Assembly: GCA_016783155.1 (NCBI GenBank)
Contig: JADHXB010000005.1
Span: forward strand, 1 to 36,257
Length of the DNA: 36,257 nt
Source: Dehalococcoidia bacterium
GTDB lineage: Bacteria > Chloroflexota > Dehalococcoidia > GIF9 > UBA5629
Direction of reading: 5' to 3'
The notes under the pieces are model-generated. The model made no database searches. It had not been told where the DNA came from and saw only the letters and a program-made list of their open reading frames with translations. Shown here in pieces: positions 6,540 to 15,233 of the stretch (within the stretch, counting starts at the first letter, position 1; the number at the start of each line of letters is the position of its first letter). The translations under genes were made by a program, and so were the position numbers.

Positions 6540-8559
6540 ATATGCACCTACCATTTGCCCATATTGTAGTTGTGGCTGCGGCATTTACCTGGTCGTCGAG
6601 GATGGAAAGATAATCGGACAGGAGCCGTGGAAAGAACATCCCATAAACGAAGGGGCAAACTGTCCTAAGGGAAAGAACGCCTATGCTTTTCTGTACAGCA
6701 AAGACAGGCTGAAAAATCCTCTTATAAAAAAGAATGGCACCTTTAGGAAGGCTTCATGGGATGAAGCCCTAGGGCTTATTGTTTCTAAGCTCAAAGAGGC
6801 GACCCCTGAGACTTTTGGGACTCTAGGCTCAGGGAAGACATCGAACGAAGAAAGCTATCTATTGCAGAAGTTCGTAAGGGTGGTTATGGGTACGAATACT
6901 ATAGAGTACGTTGGTCGATTATGTCACTCTTCGGCAGTGGCGGCGTTACTTCCAGCGGTGGGGTCAGGAGTGATGCAGACATCTCAGCCTGAAATTGAGC
7001 TTGCTGATTGCATCTTTCTTGCTGGGGTCAATATTATGGAGACTTTCCCTATGATCGCCAGAAGAATTTTCAGAGCAAAAGCCAAGGGGGCCAAAGTCAT
7101 TTATAGTGACCCGAGAAAAACTGCTACTGCCAGATACCTAGCCGACATCCACCTGCCACTGAAGGCTGGCACAGACGTCGCCTTGGTAAATGCCATGATG
7201 AGCATCATTTTGGCCGAGGGCTTGGAGGATAAGGAGTTTATCACATCAAGGACTGCAGACTTTGAGCAAGTACGCGATTTCCTTTGTCAGGTTGACTTGA
7301 AGCAAGCAGAGGCAATCACTGGTGTGTCGTTGGAAAAGATTAGAGAGGCAGCGATTACATTTGCAAAGGCAGAGAGGTCATGCATCCTCTATGACCAAGG
7401 CATATGTCAGCACACCGTTGGTGCTGACAATGTCAAAGTTCACGCTGACTTGGCGCTTCTCACCGGTAACATTGGTAAGCCGGGGACTGGGGTGAATTCA
7501 ATGAGAGGACAGATAAGTGGCGAAGGCACAGGCGATATGGGTTGCCTTGCCGTTTTCTATCCCGGGTTCAAGCGTGTAGGTGAGGAGGCGGCAAAGTTCT
7601 TCGAAGACGCATGGGGCGTGAGTAACCTGCCGACCAAGCCTGGTCTTACCTACATAGACATGTTGTACAAATGTTCTCACCTATACATCGTGGGAACAGA
7701 CCCCATGATGGCGGTACCTGATGTTAATAACTTGAGGAAAGCTTTGAAGAAAGCTAATTTCATCGTAGTACAGGACATATTCCTCACCGAGATAGGCAAG
7801 CTTGCCCATGTGGTGTTGCCGGCAGCAACCTGGGTAGAAAGAGAAGGCACCCATACCTATGTAGATAGGAGGGTGCAAAAGATAGAAAAGGTTATCGAGC
7901 CGCCGGGTGAAGCCAAGCCTGACTGGTGGATTGTGTGTCAGTTGGCCGAAAGGATGGGATACAAGGATAAGTTTAATTTCTCCTCAGCAGGGGAAATATT
8001 TGAGGAGATAAGAAGGTGTGTTCCCCAATATAAGGGGATAACCTATGAGCGCCTTAAGAGGACGCCAGGCGGAATTCACTGGCCCTGCCCGTCTGAGAAT
8101 CATCCGGGGACACCGACTATGTTTTTGGAGAAATTCAACACCGCCGATGGTCTGGGGCATTTCCAGGTGGTGGGGTTTAAGCCCCCAGATGAAATACCCG
8201 AAGACGAGTATCCTTACGTTCTGACCACAGGCAGAAGCATATTCCACTACCATACCGGAACAATGACACTAAGGACACCAAAGTTAGTAGACGAGGTTAG
8301 CCATGGTTTTGTTGAGGTCAACCCAGAGGATGCCACTAAGGTCGGGGTGAAGAACAAGGATATGGTTACTTTGGAAACAAGACGAGGCAGCATTGAGGCT
8401 GAAGTTAAGGTGACAGACCAAGTACCACCCGGGCTACTTTTTATTCCCTTCCATTTCCCTGATTCTTGCGCCAATGTGCTTACCAACCCCGCATTAGACC
8501 CGAGCTGCAAGTGCGCTGAAACCAAAGTATGCGCTGTCAAGATGGAGGTGAAGAAATGA
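6529..8559 (+). CDS. fdhA: Formate dehydrogenase catalytic subunit (Mo/W-bis-PGD)
   Basis: A 676-residue molybdopterin oxidoreductase. The N-terminal [4Fe-4S] ligands are Cys10, Cys13, Cys17 and Cys45 (CPYCSCGCG and NCPKGKNAY). The catalytic residue is a cysteine, Cys132 in GRLCHSSAV, encoded by TGT at 6922-6924, so no selenocysteine is used. The C-terminal dinucleotide-binding domain (TTGRSIFHYHTGTMT) is intact. It is the short form without an N-terminal NuoG-like extension, so electrons must leave through MvhD and the following FdhB-like subunit. I chose the ATG at 6529, preceded by AGGAGG; an upstream in-frame ATG at 6499 adds ten residues. It could be a related Mo oxidoreductase, but the operon supports formate. 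Confidence 0.9.
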   Translation: MSIEYAPTICPYCSCGCGIYLVVEDGKIIGQEPWKEHPINEGANCPKGKNAYAFLYSKDRLKNPLIKKNGTFRKASWDEALGLIVSKLKEATPETFGTLGSGKTSNEESYLLQKFVRVVMGTNTIEYVGRLCHSSAVAALLPAVGSGVMQTSQPEIELADCIFLAGVNIMETFPMIARRIFRAKAKGAKVIYSDPRKTATARYLADIHLPLKAGTDVALVNAMMSIILAEGLEDKEFITSRTADFEQVRDFLCQVDLKQAEAITGVSLEKIREAAITFAKAERSCILYDQGICQHTVGADNVKVHADLALLTGNIGKPGTGVNSMRGQISGEGTGDMGCLAVFYPGFKRVGEEAAKFFEDAWGVSNLPTKPGLTYIDMLYKCSHLYIVGTDPMMAVPDVNNLRKALKKANFIVVQDIFLTEIGKLAHVVLPAATWVEREGTHTYVDRRVQKIEKVIEPPGEAKPDWWIVCQLAERMGYKDKFNFSSAGEIFEEIRRCVPQYKGITYERLKRTPGGIHWPCPSENHPGTPTMFLEKFNTADGLGHFQVVGFKPPDEIPEDEYPYVLTTGRSIFHYHTGTMTLRTPKLVDEVSHGFVEVNPEDATKVGVKNKDMVTLETRRGSIEAEVKVTDQVPPGLLFIPFHFPDSCANVLTNPALDPSCKCAETKVCAVKMEVKK

Positions 8560-9770
8560 AAGGCGATGTGTATATCGCTAGCTCCACAGATAAGGAGGTG
8601 CTGGAAAAAGCTGAGTGTGGTGGTGTGGTTACCTCACTCCTTAAATTTGCTCTTGAGAGTAAAAGGGCTGACGCTGTTCTAGCTGTAAAAGCAAGAGATG
8701 GCAATAGGTATGACGGTACTCCTGTTTTAATCTCTCAGCCGGACAAGGTTATAGAGACTGCCGGAACCCTACATTGTACCTCGCCTAACATAGCGCGTTA
8801 TGTTAAGGAATATACTGATGGTGCCTCTGACCTGAAGATAGCGGTTGTTGTCAAACCATGTGATGCTAAGGCAATCATTGAGCTAGCCAAGAGAACTCAG
8901 GTCAAAATGGATAACTTGATCCTTATCGGTCTCAACTGCACTGGTACCCTGCCATCGGTCAAAGCCAAGAAGATGATGAAGGAGGTGTTTGGGATAGACC
9001 CGACAGACGTTGTCGCTGAAGATATTGACGATGACAGGTTGGTAATCACGCTAGCAGATGGAACACAAAAGGAGAAGACATTGATGGAGCTAGAGGAGCA
9101 AGAGTACGGAAGGAGAGAAAATTGCCGTAGGTGCGAGACGAACATCCCGACAATGGCAGACATCGCTTGTGGCAAATGGGGGACCTCTGATAAGGGCACA
9201 ACTTTTGTTGAGGCCTGTACAGAAAAGGGTGCCAACTTTATTGACGCTGCAATCTCAGCGGGCTGTATCAGTATAAGACAGCCCAACCCTGAGGCCGTAC
9301 AACTTAGAAGAAAGAAGGATGATGCCGCAATACAGTCTGCTAAGCAGTGGCAGGAGAGGGACTTCTCCAGCTTGAAACAGATGAGCAGTGACGAAAGGTT
9401 CGAATATTGGTTCGGGCAATTCGAACGTTGTATCAAATGCTATGGCTGCCGGGATGCCTGCCCGATATGCTACTGCAAGGACTGCAATTTAGAAGCAGAT
9501 AGAGGATTGGTTCCTCCAGGCGAAGTTCCGCCTGATATTATGTTCCCGATGGTACGGATTACCCATGTTATGGACTCCTGCGTTAACTGCGGGCAGTGCC
9601 AGGATGTCTGCGCCATGGAGCTCCCGCTGTCCCGCCTGATATTCATGTTGAATAGGGACCTGTATGACATCTTTAAATATGAGCCAGGAGTGGATATAGG
9701 TCAACTTCCTCCGCTAAGGACGGTCACGGAACAGGAGCTAAGTCTTAGTGGAGTCGACGTCGCTTTTTAA
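8556..9770 (+). CDS. fdhB: FrhB/FdhB-type flavin and Fe-S subunit
   Basis: A 404-residue protein of the coenzyme F420 hydrogenase/dehydrogenase beta family. It has an FrhB-like FAD domain (ECGGVVTSLLKFALE; KPCDAKAI; ENCRRCETNIP...ADIACGKWG) and a C-terminal ferredoxin domain with CIKCYGCRDACPICYCKDC and CVNCGQCQDVCAMELPLS, the latter resembling HdrC. In archaeal and bacterial formate dehydrogenases this subunit carries electrons from FdhA to F420, NAD(P) or a quinone-like partner. The start overlaps the fdhA stop as ATGA, with GGAGG upstream. The natural acceptor here is not obvious; the downstream metV-metF genes suggest methylene-THF reductase. Confidence 0.88.
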   Translation: MKGDVYIASSTDKEVLEKAECGGVVTSLLKFALESKRADAVLAVKARDGNRYDGTPVLISQPDKVIETAGTLHCTSPNIARYVKEYTDGASDLKIAVVVKPCDAKAIIELAKRTQVKMDNLILIGLNCTGTLPSVKAKKMMKEVFGIDPTDVVAEDIDDDRLVITLADGTQKEKTLMELEEQEYGRRENCRRCETNIPTMADIACGKWGTSDKGTTFVEACTEKGANFIDAAISAGCISIRQPNPEAVQLRRKKDDAAIQSAKQWQERDFSSLKQMSSDERFEYWFGQFERCIKCYGCRDACPICYCKDCNLEADRGLVPPGEVPPDIMFPMVRITHVMDSCVNCGQCQDVCAMELPLSRLIFMLNRDLYDIFKYEPGVDIGQLPPLRTVTEQELSLSGVDVAF

Positions 9771-9806
9771 TTTCAGTTTCATGAGAACACATAAGGAGGT
9801 TTTTCT

Positions 9807-10523
9807 GTGCACGCTACAATTCAAAAGCCGATCGATGAGATTTCGGAGTATCTCAAGCCCGGAGAGCGAGTGTTTGTCGTTGGCTGCGGCAACTGTGCTG
9901 CAAAGTGTCACTCGGGAGGCGAAGTGGAGACTAAGGAAATGGCAGAGCGACTCAAGCAAAAGGGAGTACAGGTTGCGGGATGGGCCTGCACTGGTAGCGG
10001 AGTGAGCCTGTGCAAGCTCTCAGTAACGCAAAAGATGCTGAATGAAGACTATAAACGCGAGATCGAGCATACAGACTCTTTCCTCATTCTTGCCTGCGGT
10101 CAGGGAATTCATACTGTGATGGATGCCACTGACGGGGGAATGGTCCACCCCGGATGCGATACCATCTTCGGCGGTGAGACGGTGTCCGACGATTTTATCA
10201 CCGAGTACTGTTCCCTGTGCGGCGAGTGCATCGTGGAATACACCGGCGGACTGTGTCCGGTCACGCTCTGTGCTAAAAGCCTGCTCAATGGCCCTTGTGG
10301 AGGGGCCAAAAATGGAAAATGCGAGGTGGACAGAAACCGGGATTGCGGCTGGCAGCTAATTTATGAGCGGCTCAGGGCGCTAGGTCGCCTGGATGAGATG
10401 GACAAATACGTGATGCCTAAGAACAACTCCAGATGGGGCCGGCCGCGTTCGCTAACCATCGGTGAAGGAGAAGCAACCTTCAGGTCTCTCGCCGGCGACC
10501 GTAAGGTCGCCAGCCACGCCTAG
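9807..10523 (+). CDS. metV: MetV-like methylene-THF reductase zinc/Fe-S subunit
   Basis: A 238-residue cysteine-rich protein of the methylene-tetrahydrofolate reductase C-terminal family (MetV), the small partner of acetogenic MetF. Visible motifs are VVGCGNCAAKCHSGG (Cys27, 30, 34), WACTGSGVSLC, and the C-terminal EYCSLCGECI, TGGLCPVTLC and NGPCGGAKNGKCEV. The start is GTG, preceded by AAGGAGG at 7 nt. It lies between fdhB and metF, as metV and metF are paired in acetogens, but here without the hdrABC genes that often accompany them. Confidence 0.88.
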   Translation: MHATIQKPIDEISEYLKPGERVFVVGCGNCAAKCHSGGEVETKEMAERLKQKGVQVAGWACTGSGVSLCKLSVTQKMLNEDYKREIEHTDSFLILACGQGIHTVMDATDGGMVHPGCDTIFGGETVSDDFITEYCSLCGECIVEYTGGLCPVTLCAKSLLNGPCGGAKNGKCEVDRNRDCGWQLIYERLRALGRLDEMDKYVMPKNNSRWGRPRSLTIGEGEATFRSLAGDRKVASHA

Positions 10524-10560
10524 ATTACTGTCAATTTTTGAATAAGGAGTGAAAAAAGAG

Positions 10561-11469
10561 GTGAGCAAACTAAGACAGGCACTGGAAAGCGGAAAATTTG
10601 TGGTCACCGGAGAAATCGGGCCGCCCAAGGGTGTTGATTTGGGGAAATGCCTCCAGGACGCGGAGGTGTTGCGGAATCAGGTGACTGCCATCAACGTTAC
10701 CGACCTGCAAAGTGCGGTAATGCGGATTGGTTCACTGGCTGTTTCTGCCCGATTGGTTGAGCGAGGCCTGGAGCCAGTTTACCAGCTCACCTGCCGTGAC
10801 CGAAACCGGCTGGCGCTTCAGTCGGACCTGCTGAGTGCATGGGCATTAGGCATAGAGAATGTATTGTGTCTTACCGGCGATCACCCGGCATTAGGTGACC
10901 ATACTGAGGCGAAGCCGGTTTATGACCTCGATTCAGTGCAATTGCTCAAGGCAGCCAGCAGTCTGAACCAGGGGTATGATATGGCAGGTCACGAACTGGA
11001 AAGCGTACCCAGCTTCTTCCTGGGCGCAGTGGTGACGCCGGGCGCTGAGCCCCTGGAGCCACAGGTCATCAAGATGAAAAAGAAGCTCGAGGCTGGAGCC
11101 AGATTCTTCCAGACCCAGGCCGTTTACGAGCCGGAGAAATTTGAGCACTTTATGAATCAGGTACAGGGATTCAAGGTGCCCATTATAGCTGGAATCGTGG
11201 TACTCAAGAGCGCTGGCATGGCCAAGTTTATGAATTCAAATGTGGCCGGGATTAGTGTTCCAGAGAGCATAATCCGGGAGATGGAAGAGACGGAAAAGGA
11301 GAACCGCAAGAAGAAGGCAGTGGAAATTGCCTCGCGTATCATTCGGCAGGTGAAGCCATTCTGCCAGGGAGTCCACGTCATGCCGCTGGGATGGGATGAG
11401 CTTGTGCCGGAGATTATCAACGAAGCAGAGCTCGGTTTGAGGGTAAGAATACTGGGTGAGGAGGTGTAA
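10561..11469 (+). CDS. metF: Methylenetetrahydrofolate reductase
   Basis: A 302-residue TIM-barrel MetF, the FAD enzyme that reduces methylene-THF to methyl-THF. Recognisable parts are TGEIGPPKG at the N-terminus, YQLTCRDRNRLALQSDL (substrate/FAD region) and LCLTGDHPALGDH. I prefer the GTG at 10561, which has AAGGAG 11 nt upstream; a GTG at 10549 adds four residues but has no SD. It closes the mvhD-fdhA-fdhB-metV-metF operon; the next gene starts 17 bp later. Role: methyl branch of the Wood-Ljungdahl pathway, with electrons plausibly from formate. Confidence 0.93.
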   Translation: MSKLRQALESGKFVVTGEIGPPKGVDLGKCLQDAEVLRNQVTAINVTDLQSAVMRIGSLAVSARLVERGLEPVYQLTCRDRNRLALQSDLLSAWALGIENVLCLTGDHPALGDHTEAKPVYDLDSVQLLKAASSLNQGYDMAGHELESVPSFFLGAVVTPGAEPLEPQVIKMKKKLEAGARFFQTQAVYEPEKFEHFMNQVQGFKVPIIAGIVVLKSAGMAKFMNSNVAGISVPESIIREMEETEKENRKKKAVEIASRIIRQVKPFCQGVHVMPLGWDELVPEIINEAELGLRVRILGEEV

Positions 11470-11486
11470 CGCAAACGCACAAGGAT

Positions 11487-11876
11487 ATGTATAAGATTCT
11501 TCTCGTCGATGACGACCCGGACTTTGTTGCAGCAACGAAGACAGTTCTCGAGTCGAGGTCTGGCTATAAGGTTCTGACAGCCAGCGATGGCGTTTTTGGC
11601 CTGCTGATTGCCAAGGCTGAGAAACCTGACCTGATCATCTTGGATGTGATCATGCCCTTTGAGGATGGTTTCACAGCGGCGAGGCAACTGAAGGTTAATC
11701 CCGAGCTGAGCAAAATTCCGGTAATCATACTCACCAGTTTTTCACAGAGGATGGGTGAGACTGATGTCTCTGTGGCCCAGGGCATGGAGCTGGAGGCTGA
11801 AGATTACGTTGAAAAACCGGTCAGCCCCCAAGAACTGCTGCGAAGGGTAGACAAGCTGTTGAAAACAGAAAATTGA
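11487..11876 (+). CDS. Stand-alone response regulator receiver domain
   Basis: A 129-residue single-domain receiver. The acidic pocket (LLVDDDPDF), the phosphoacceptor Asp53 (LIILDVIMPF), Thr83 (IILTSF) and Lys110-Pro111 (YVEKPVS) are all present, so it should be phosphorylatable. There is no output domain and no histidine kinase nearby. A 21-residue region before the lysine (QRMGETDVSVAQGMELEAED) is longer than in CheY. It lies 17 bp after metF, possibly in the same transcript. A weak AT-rich hairpin (AAAACAG at 11927-11933, CTGTTTT at 11943-11949) follows and might end the transcript. Confidence 0.9.
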   Translation: MYKILLVDDDPDFVAATKTVLESRSGYKVLTASDGVFGLLIAKAEKPDLIILDVIMPFEDGFTAARQLKVNPELSKIPVIILTSFSQRMGETDVSVAQGMELEAEDYVEKPVSPQELLRRVDKLLKTEN

Positions 11877-11981
11877 CCGCTCTAATGGTCTAAAAGTGTA
11901 TCAGGATGCAGCCTAAGTGGCTCATAAAAACAGGTCGGACATCTGTTTTCGATAAAATAATCTAAGGAAAGTATATCACAA

Positions 11982-13325
11982 ATGAAAAAGCATGAGCTAC
12001 TAATTGTTGGTGGCAGCGCTGGAGGTATTCAGGCTGCTATTTGTGCCCAGAAGCATCACGGTCTGAAGGATATTGTTGTTATCCGCCCAGAGGTAAAGGC
12101 CATGGTTCCATGCGGTATCCCGTACATCTACGGTACACTAGGTGGGGTGGAAAAAAACATACTGCCCGACAAACTTTTAGGTGAAGCCAAACTCAAAGTC
12201 GGTGAGGTAATCTCCATCGACCGCAAGGGTAAGACAGTTACTCTTAAGAACGGCGAAGTCTTGGGCTATAACAAGTTGATACTTGCCACAGGTTCAAACC
12301 CTTTACAGCCCCCCATACCGGGCACAGACAAGAAGAATGTCTGGTTTGTGAAGAAGTACCCTGACTATCTCCAAGAGTTAGCGTTAGCCATGGACCAGGC
12401 TCGCCATATAGTTGTTATCGGTGGCGGCTTCATCGGGGTCGAATTTGCTGATGAGTGCCGCAAACGCGGTCATGAGGTCACTATAGTAGAACTACTGGAG
12501 CATTGTTTGCAGCTAGTTTGCACTGAAGAGCTGTGCATTCGAGCTGAGGAAGCCCTGAGGGAGAGGGGGGTGAAAGTCATAACCAGCAATGCTGTCAAGT
12601 CTATTGGTGGTAGTGACAAGGTGGAGTTTGTGAAGTTAGAAAGTGGCGAAGATATCAAATGCGATATGGTGATTATAGGTATCGGTGTGTTGCCTAACAC
12701 CAAGCTGGCTGAGGAGGCTGGCCTAAAGGTCGGTCCCACCCGCGGCATCGAGGTTGATGAATTCCAGAGGACTACCGATGGCAACATTTTTGCCGTCGGT
12801 GATTGCGCAGAAAAGTATTCATTCTTCAATGGTCAGCCGGTTCCTGTGCGGCTTGCCTCAGTGGCGACGCGCGAGGGGAAGATTGCTGCGGCTAACCTTT
12901 ACCTACCCCAGTGGCGAAACATCGGTACCGTGGGTATTTTCTCAACAGTCATCGGACAAACAGCCATCGCTATGGCTGGCCTCACCGATGCTCAAGCACA
13001 TAAGCTAGGTCATGACGTCGTGATAGGAGAGGCCGAAGCAGCGTCTAAGCATCCTGGAACCATGCCGGGTGCAGAGCCCATGAGGGTGAGGCTCATCTTC
13101 GACCGCAGGTCAGGAAAGATGCTGGGAGGGTGTGCTTGCTGCGCTATGACAGCTGGTGAAGTTGGCAATGTGATGGCAGTTGCTATAGTCAATGGGATGA
13201 CCATGGAGCAGGTAGCTATGTTCCCTATGGGGACTCATCCATGGCTTACCGCGTCCCCATTGAGTTATCAAATAACCGATGCAGCCAGCGATGCCTTGCA
13301 CAAGACTAAGAAAGTGGCAGTATAA
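11982..13325 (+). CDS. FAD-dependent NAD(P)H oxidase / CoA-disulfide reductase-like protein
   Basis: A 447-residue pyridine nucleotide-disulfide oxidoreductase with the FAD motif LIVGGSAGGIQAA, the NAD(P)H motif VVIGGGFIGVEFA and the FAD motif GNIFAVGDCAE. Cys44 in MVPCGIPYIYG occupies the position of the single active-site cysteine of CoA-disulfide reductases and NADH oxidases. The C-terminal dimerisation domain contains an extra pair, GGCACCAMTAGE. Possible roles are CoA-disulfide, polysulfide or peroxide reduction, or NADH oxidation. It is preceded by a 105-bp gap and followed by about 400 bp without a convincing gene, so it may be a single-gene unit. A distant paralogue lies at 26695. Confidence 0.88.
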   Translation: MKKHELLIVGGSAGGIQAAICAQKHHGLKDIVVIRPEVKAMVPCGIPYIYGTLGGVEKNILPDKLLGEAKLKVGEVISIDRKGKTVTLKNGEVLGYNKLILATGSNPLQPPIPGTDKKNVWFVKKYPDYLQELALAMDQARHIVVIGGGFIGVEFADECRKRGHEVTIVELLEHCLQLVCTEELCIRAEEALRERGVKVITSNAVKSIGGSDKVEFVKLESGEDIKCDMVIIGIGVLPNTKLAEEAGLKVGPTRGIEVDEFQRTTDGNIFAVGDCAEKYSFFNGQPVPVRLASVATREGKIAAANLYLPQWRNIGTVGIFSTVIGQTAIAMAGLTDAQAHKLGHDVVIGEAEAASKHPGTMPGAEPMRVRLIFDRRSGKMLGGCACCAMTAGEVGNVMAVAIVNGMTMEQVAMFPMGTHPWLTASPLSYQITDAASDALHKTKKVAV

Positions 13326-13728
13326 TGTTAAAAGATAGCGAGTCCTCGCTTCAGGCGACTCAGTTTGGAGCAGACCCGAAGAAGCTATCAATCTCGACTG
13401 CAATACTGTGCCAAAGCCTCGGAAGAAAGTAACTGTGGTTTCTGTTCGCTCACCTGCGAATGTTAAAACGCAAGGCCTGATGAAGGCGCTCACTTGCTGG
13501 TCTGGGGCACCATTGAGTAGAAGCGTGTCTTACCGTTTGTGTGAGGTTTTTGACAACGTGGTTAATCTCCGTAAAACACGAAGACTTGATTTGCTACCTT
13601 GAAATCAAACCTTTTGCGGACTGTCCAGAGGACTAAACGCAAGTTGAAACTGCCGGGAAGAGCCAGCAACTGACGTTGCTGGTTATTATCGAACAATAAA
13701 CTAATAGCGAACAGGAAACAGTCGCTTT
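13326..13728. other. Gene-poor intergenic stretch
   Basis: About 400 bp between the flavoprotein and the Fur-like gene. A possible frame of 64 codons (13408-13602, plus) starts MPKPRKKV but has no SD and no recognisable family, so I do not call it. The stretch holds a tight palindrome (AGCGAG-TC-CTCGCT at 13337-13350), a terminator-like hairpin (13661-13684) and an imperfect TTATT...AATAA dyad at 13683-13699 that might be a Fur-family site for the next gene. I see no tRNA or known riboswitch. Confidence 0.5.
13661..13684 (+). terminator. Terminator-like hairpin
   Basis: AGCCAGCAAC and GTTGCTGGTT form a 10-bp stem (one G-T pair) with loop TGAC, followed by the T-rich TTATT. It lies between the flavoprotein gene and the Fur-like gene and could end a transcript from the left. 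The U-tract is interrupted, so it may instead be a regulatory stem. Confidence 0.45.
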
Positions 13729-14217
13729 ATGGTTGACAGAAAAGGGGGGAATAAGGTAGAATGGAAATTGAGAATGAGACGCAATCTCAAAGACAATCCG
13801 ATTCATGGTCATACACTAACAGCTCAACGACGTTTGCTCCTGGAATTGCTACGCGATGCTGATGGGCATATAGACGCTAAGGAGCTATATGGTCGCGCCA
13901 GTATGAGAGACGAGTCTATCAGTCTGGCGACGATATACCGTAGCCTTAATCTCTTCAAGCAGCTGGGGCTGGTTGCTGAGAGAAGGCTAGGCAAGGTTCG
14001 TTGCTGCTATGAGATGAAGCATTCGCCGGAGCACCAGCACCTGGTTTGCTACGGGTGTGGCAGAGTCATTGAATTTGAAAATCATCTCGTTGGGAAGTTG
14101 ATTGAGGCGGTGCGGCGTGAACACGGCTTTTATGTGACCAAAGCCGAGTTATACCTTGAGGGTTACTGTCCCGAGTGTGAGGAGAAAGAGGAAACAGGGC
14201 ACCATGATGATTGCTGA
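13729..14217 (+). CDS. Fur-family transcriptional regulator (first copy)
   Basis: A 162-residue Fur-superfamily protein. The winged helix covers HTLTAQRRLLLELLRDADGHIDA and SLATIYRSLNLFKQLGLV; the dimerisation half has the regulatory-metal histidines in SPEHQHLVCYGCGRVIEF and the structural zinc pairs CYGC and CPEC. The acidic/His-rich tail (EEKEETGHHDDC) may bind metal. Which ion or signal it senses (iron, peroxide, zinc, nickel) cannot be told. Start: ATG 13729 has a weak AGGA; an in-frame ATG at 13774 is an alternative. It heads a run of thioredoxin and ferredoxin genes, suggesting redox- or metal-responsive control of that cluster. Confidence 0.88.
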   Translation: MVDRKGGNKVEWKLRMRRNLKDNPIHGHTLTAQRRLLLELLRDADGHIDAKELYGRASMRDESISLATIYRSLNLFKQLGLVAERRLGKVRCCYEMKHSPEHQHLVCYGCGRVIEFENHLVGKLIEAVRREHGFYVTKAELYLEGYCPECEEKEETGHHDDC

Positions 14218-14226
14218 GGGGGTGCT

Positions 14227-14523
14227 ATGACAGATGGTCAGATTGATCGGCTATGTCGGGACTGGCTGCGCCAGAATTATGGTGAGAAGATTGCCTCGGA
14301 ATATGCACCACATTCGCTGTTGGTCTCTGACTTTAATTCTGCTGACTTAAATAACGCGTTGGAAGAATTGAGACAGGCTTTGTGTCTCGCTTTTTGTCCT
14401 GAGCAATCGTTCGGAAGCACAGGCTACTATGAGGTAAGGGAGAGGTTAGGATTGCCCGACGACAGGGTTCCTGTGCCAGATGTTTTCGTTAGGGCTTATG
14501 GCATTGACCGGTATGCAGAGTGA
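14227..14523 (+). CDS. Uncharacterised small protein
   Basis: A 98-residue protein I do not recognise. It begins with a helix (IDRLCRDWLRQNYGEKIASEYA), has two cysteines spaced in QALCLAFCPEQSFGSTGYYEV and a C-terminal VPVPDVFVRAYGIDRYAE. No membrane segment or signal peptide is seen. It starts 9 bp after the Fur-like gene with GAGGGGG as SD and is followed at once by a thioredoxin-like gene, so it belongs to the same operon. A role with thioredoxins is only guilt by association. Confidence 0.7.
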   Translation: MTDGQIDRLCRDWLRQNYGEKIASEYAPHSLLVSDFNSADLNNALEELRQALCLAFCPEQSFGSTGYYEVRERLGLPDDRVPVPDVFVRAYGIDRYAE

Positions 14524-14552
14524 AGAAGAACAATAGCCAAGTTGGTAGCGCC

Positions 14553-14921
14553 ATGAAGGAGATTACAGACAAGGACTTTGAGAGGGAAGTGCTGAAATGT
14601 AAACTGCCTGTGTTCACCTGCTTTACTGCGGAGTGGTGCCGCTCTTGCTATCCAACATGTCTTCTGGCTGATGAACTAGTTAAGAGATATGGTGGCAGCG
14701 CGAAGTTCGTCAGGATGGACGTAGACAAAAGCCCCGAGGTGTCAGCTAGGTATCGTGTCATCGCCTTGCCCACGATACTCATATTTCGTGATTCTCAACC
14801 GGTGAAGAAACGCATTGGTTTTCAGGACCGAAAGTCATTAAAGCGCTTGTTGGACAGTGTGATTTCAGAAGAGAAGCCGCCGAGAAGTGGAGAGATATCT
14901 CAAACTGGACAAACCTCCTAG
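14553..14921 (+). CDS. Thioredoxin-fold protein with WCRSC site
   Basis: A 122-residue thioredoxin-like protein with the active site TAEWCRSCYPT and the cis-proline loop RVIALPTILIF. The dipeptide between the cysteines is Arg-Ser rather than Gly-Pro, which would alter redox potential and substrate choice. After the domain it has a polar tail (EEKPPRSGEISQTGQTS). I chose the ATG at 14553 (MKEITDKDF), where thioredoxin homology begins; a GTG at 14520 overlapping the previous stop (GTGA) adds 11 residues, and neither has a strong SD. First of three thioredoxin-type genes in 2.4 kb. Confidence 0.85.
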   Translation: MKEITDKDFEREVLKCKLPVFTCFTAEWCRSCYPTCLLADELVKRYGGSAKFVRMDVDKSPEVSARYRVIALPTILIFRDSQPVKKRIGFQDRKSLKRLLDSVISEEKPPRSGEISQTGQTS

Positions 14922-14939
14922 AGCTGAGACGAGGTATGC

Positions 14940-15233
14940 ATGATGGTCATAGAGCATCTAGACCAGGAAAATCTGGTTCGTCAAAGGATGGCTGAAGAGG
15001 AAAAGAGTCGACAGAGAGCGGACAAGGAGGGCAACAAGTGGACGAAGGTCTATTTTGGTAGCGGGGCACATTTCAGAAACTGGTTGAGCCAGGTTATTGA
15101 ACTAAAGGGAAAACAACATGTAATGGTAGAGGAAGCGGACCCCAGAGGATTTCGATGCTACGAAGAGAGTGGTGAAAAGATGTACCGAATTTGGGTAAGA
15201 GAAAATGCGGTACATCGAGGCGAATCGGGATGA
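14940..15233 (+). CDS. Uncharacterised small charged protein
   Basis: A 97-residue protein with a long charged N-terminal helix (LVRQRMAEEEKSRQRADKEG) and a C-terminal half of strands (KVYFGSGAHFRNWLSQVIEL; MYRIWVREN). I do not recognise the family. An SD GAGG lies 5-6 nt before the ATG. It sits between two thioredoxin genes in the same direction. The first part resembles a coiled coil; no cysteine pair typical of a redox partner is present (one cysteine, in RCYEESG). Confidence 0.7.
   Translation: MMVIEHLDQENLVRQRMAEEEKSRQRADKEGNKWTKVYFGSGAHFRNWLSQVIELKGKQHVMVEEADPRGFRCYEESGEKMYRIWVRENAVHRGESG

Noticed and set aside
6922-6924. Possible selenocysteine at the formate dehydrogenase active site
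   Set aside because: The codon is TGT (Cys) in GRLCHSSAV, not TGA.
13408-13602. 64-codon frame starting MPKPRKKV in the long intergenic region
   Set aside because: No SD, no recognisable family, and composition unlike the neighbouring proteins; kept only as a note on the gap.
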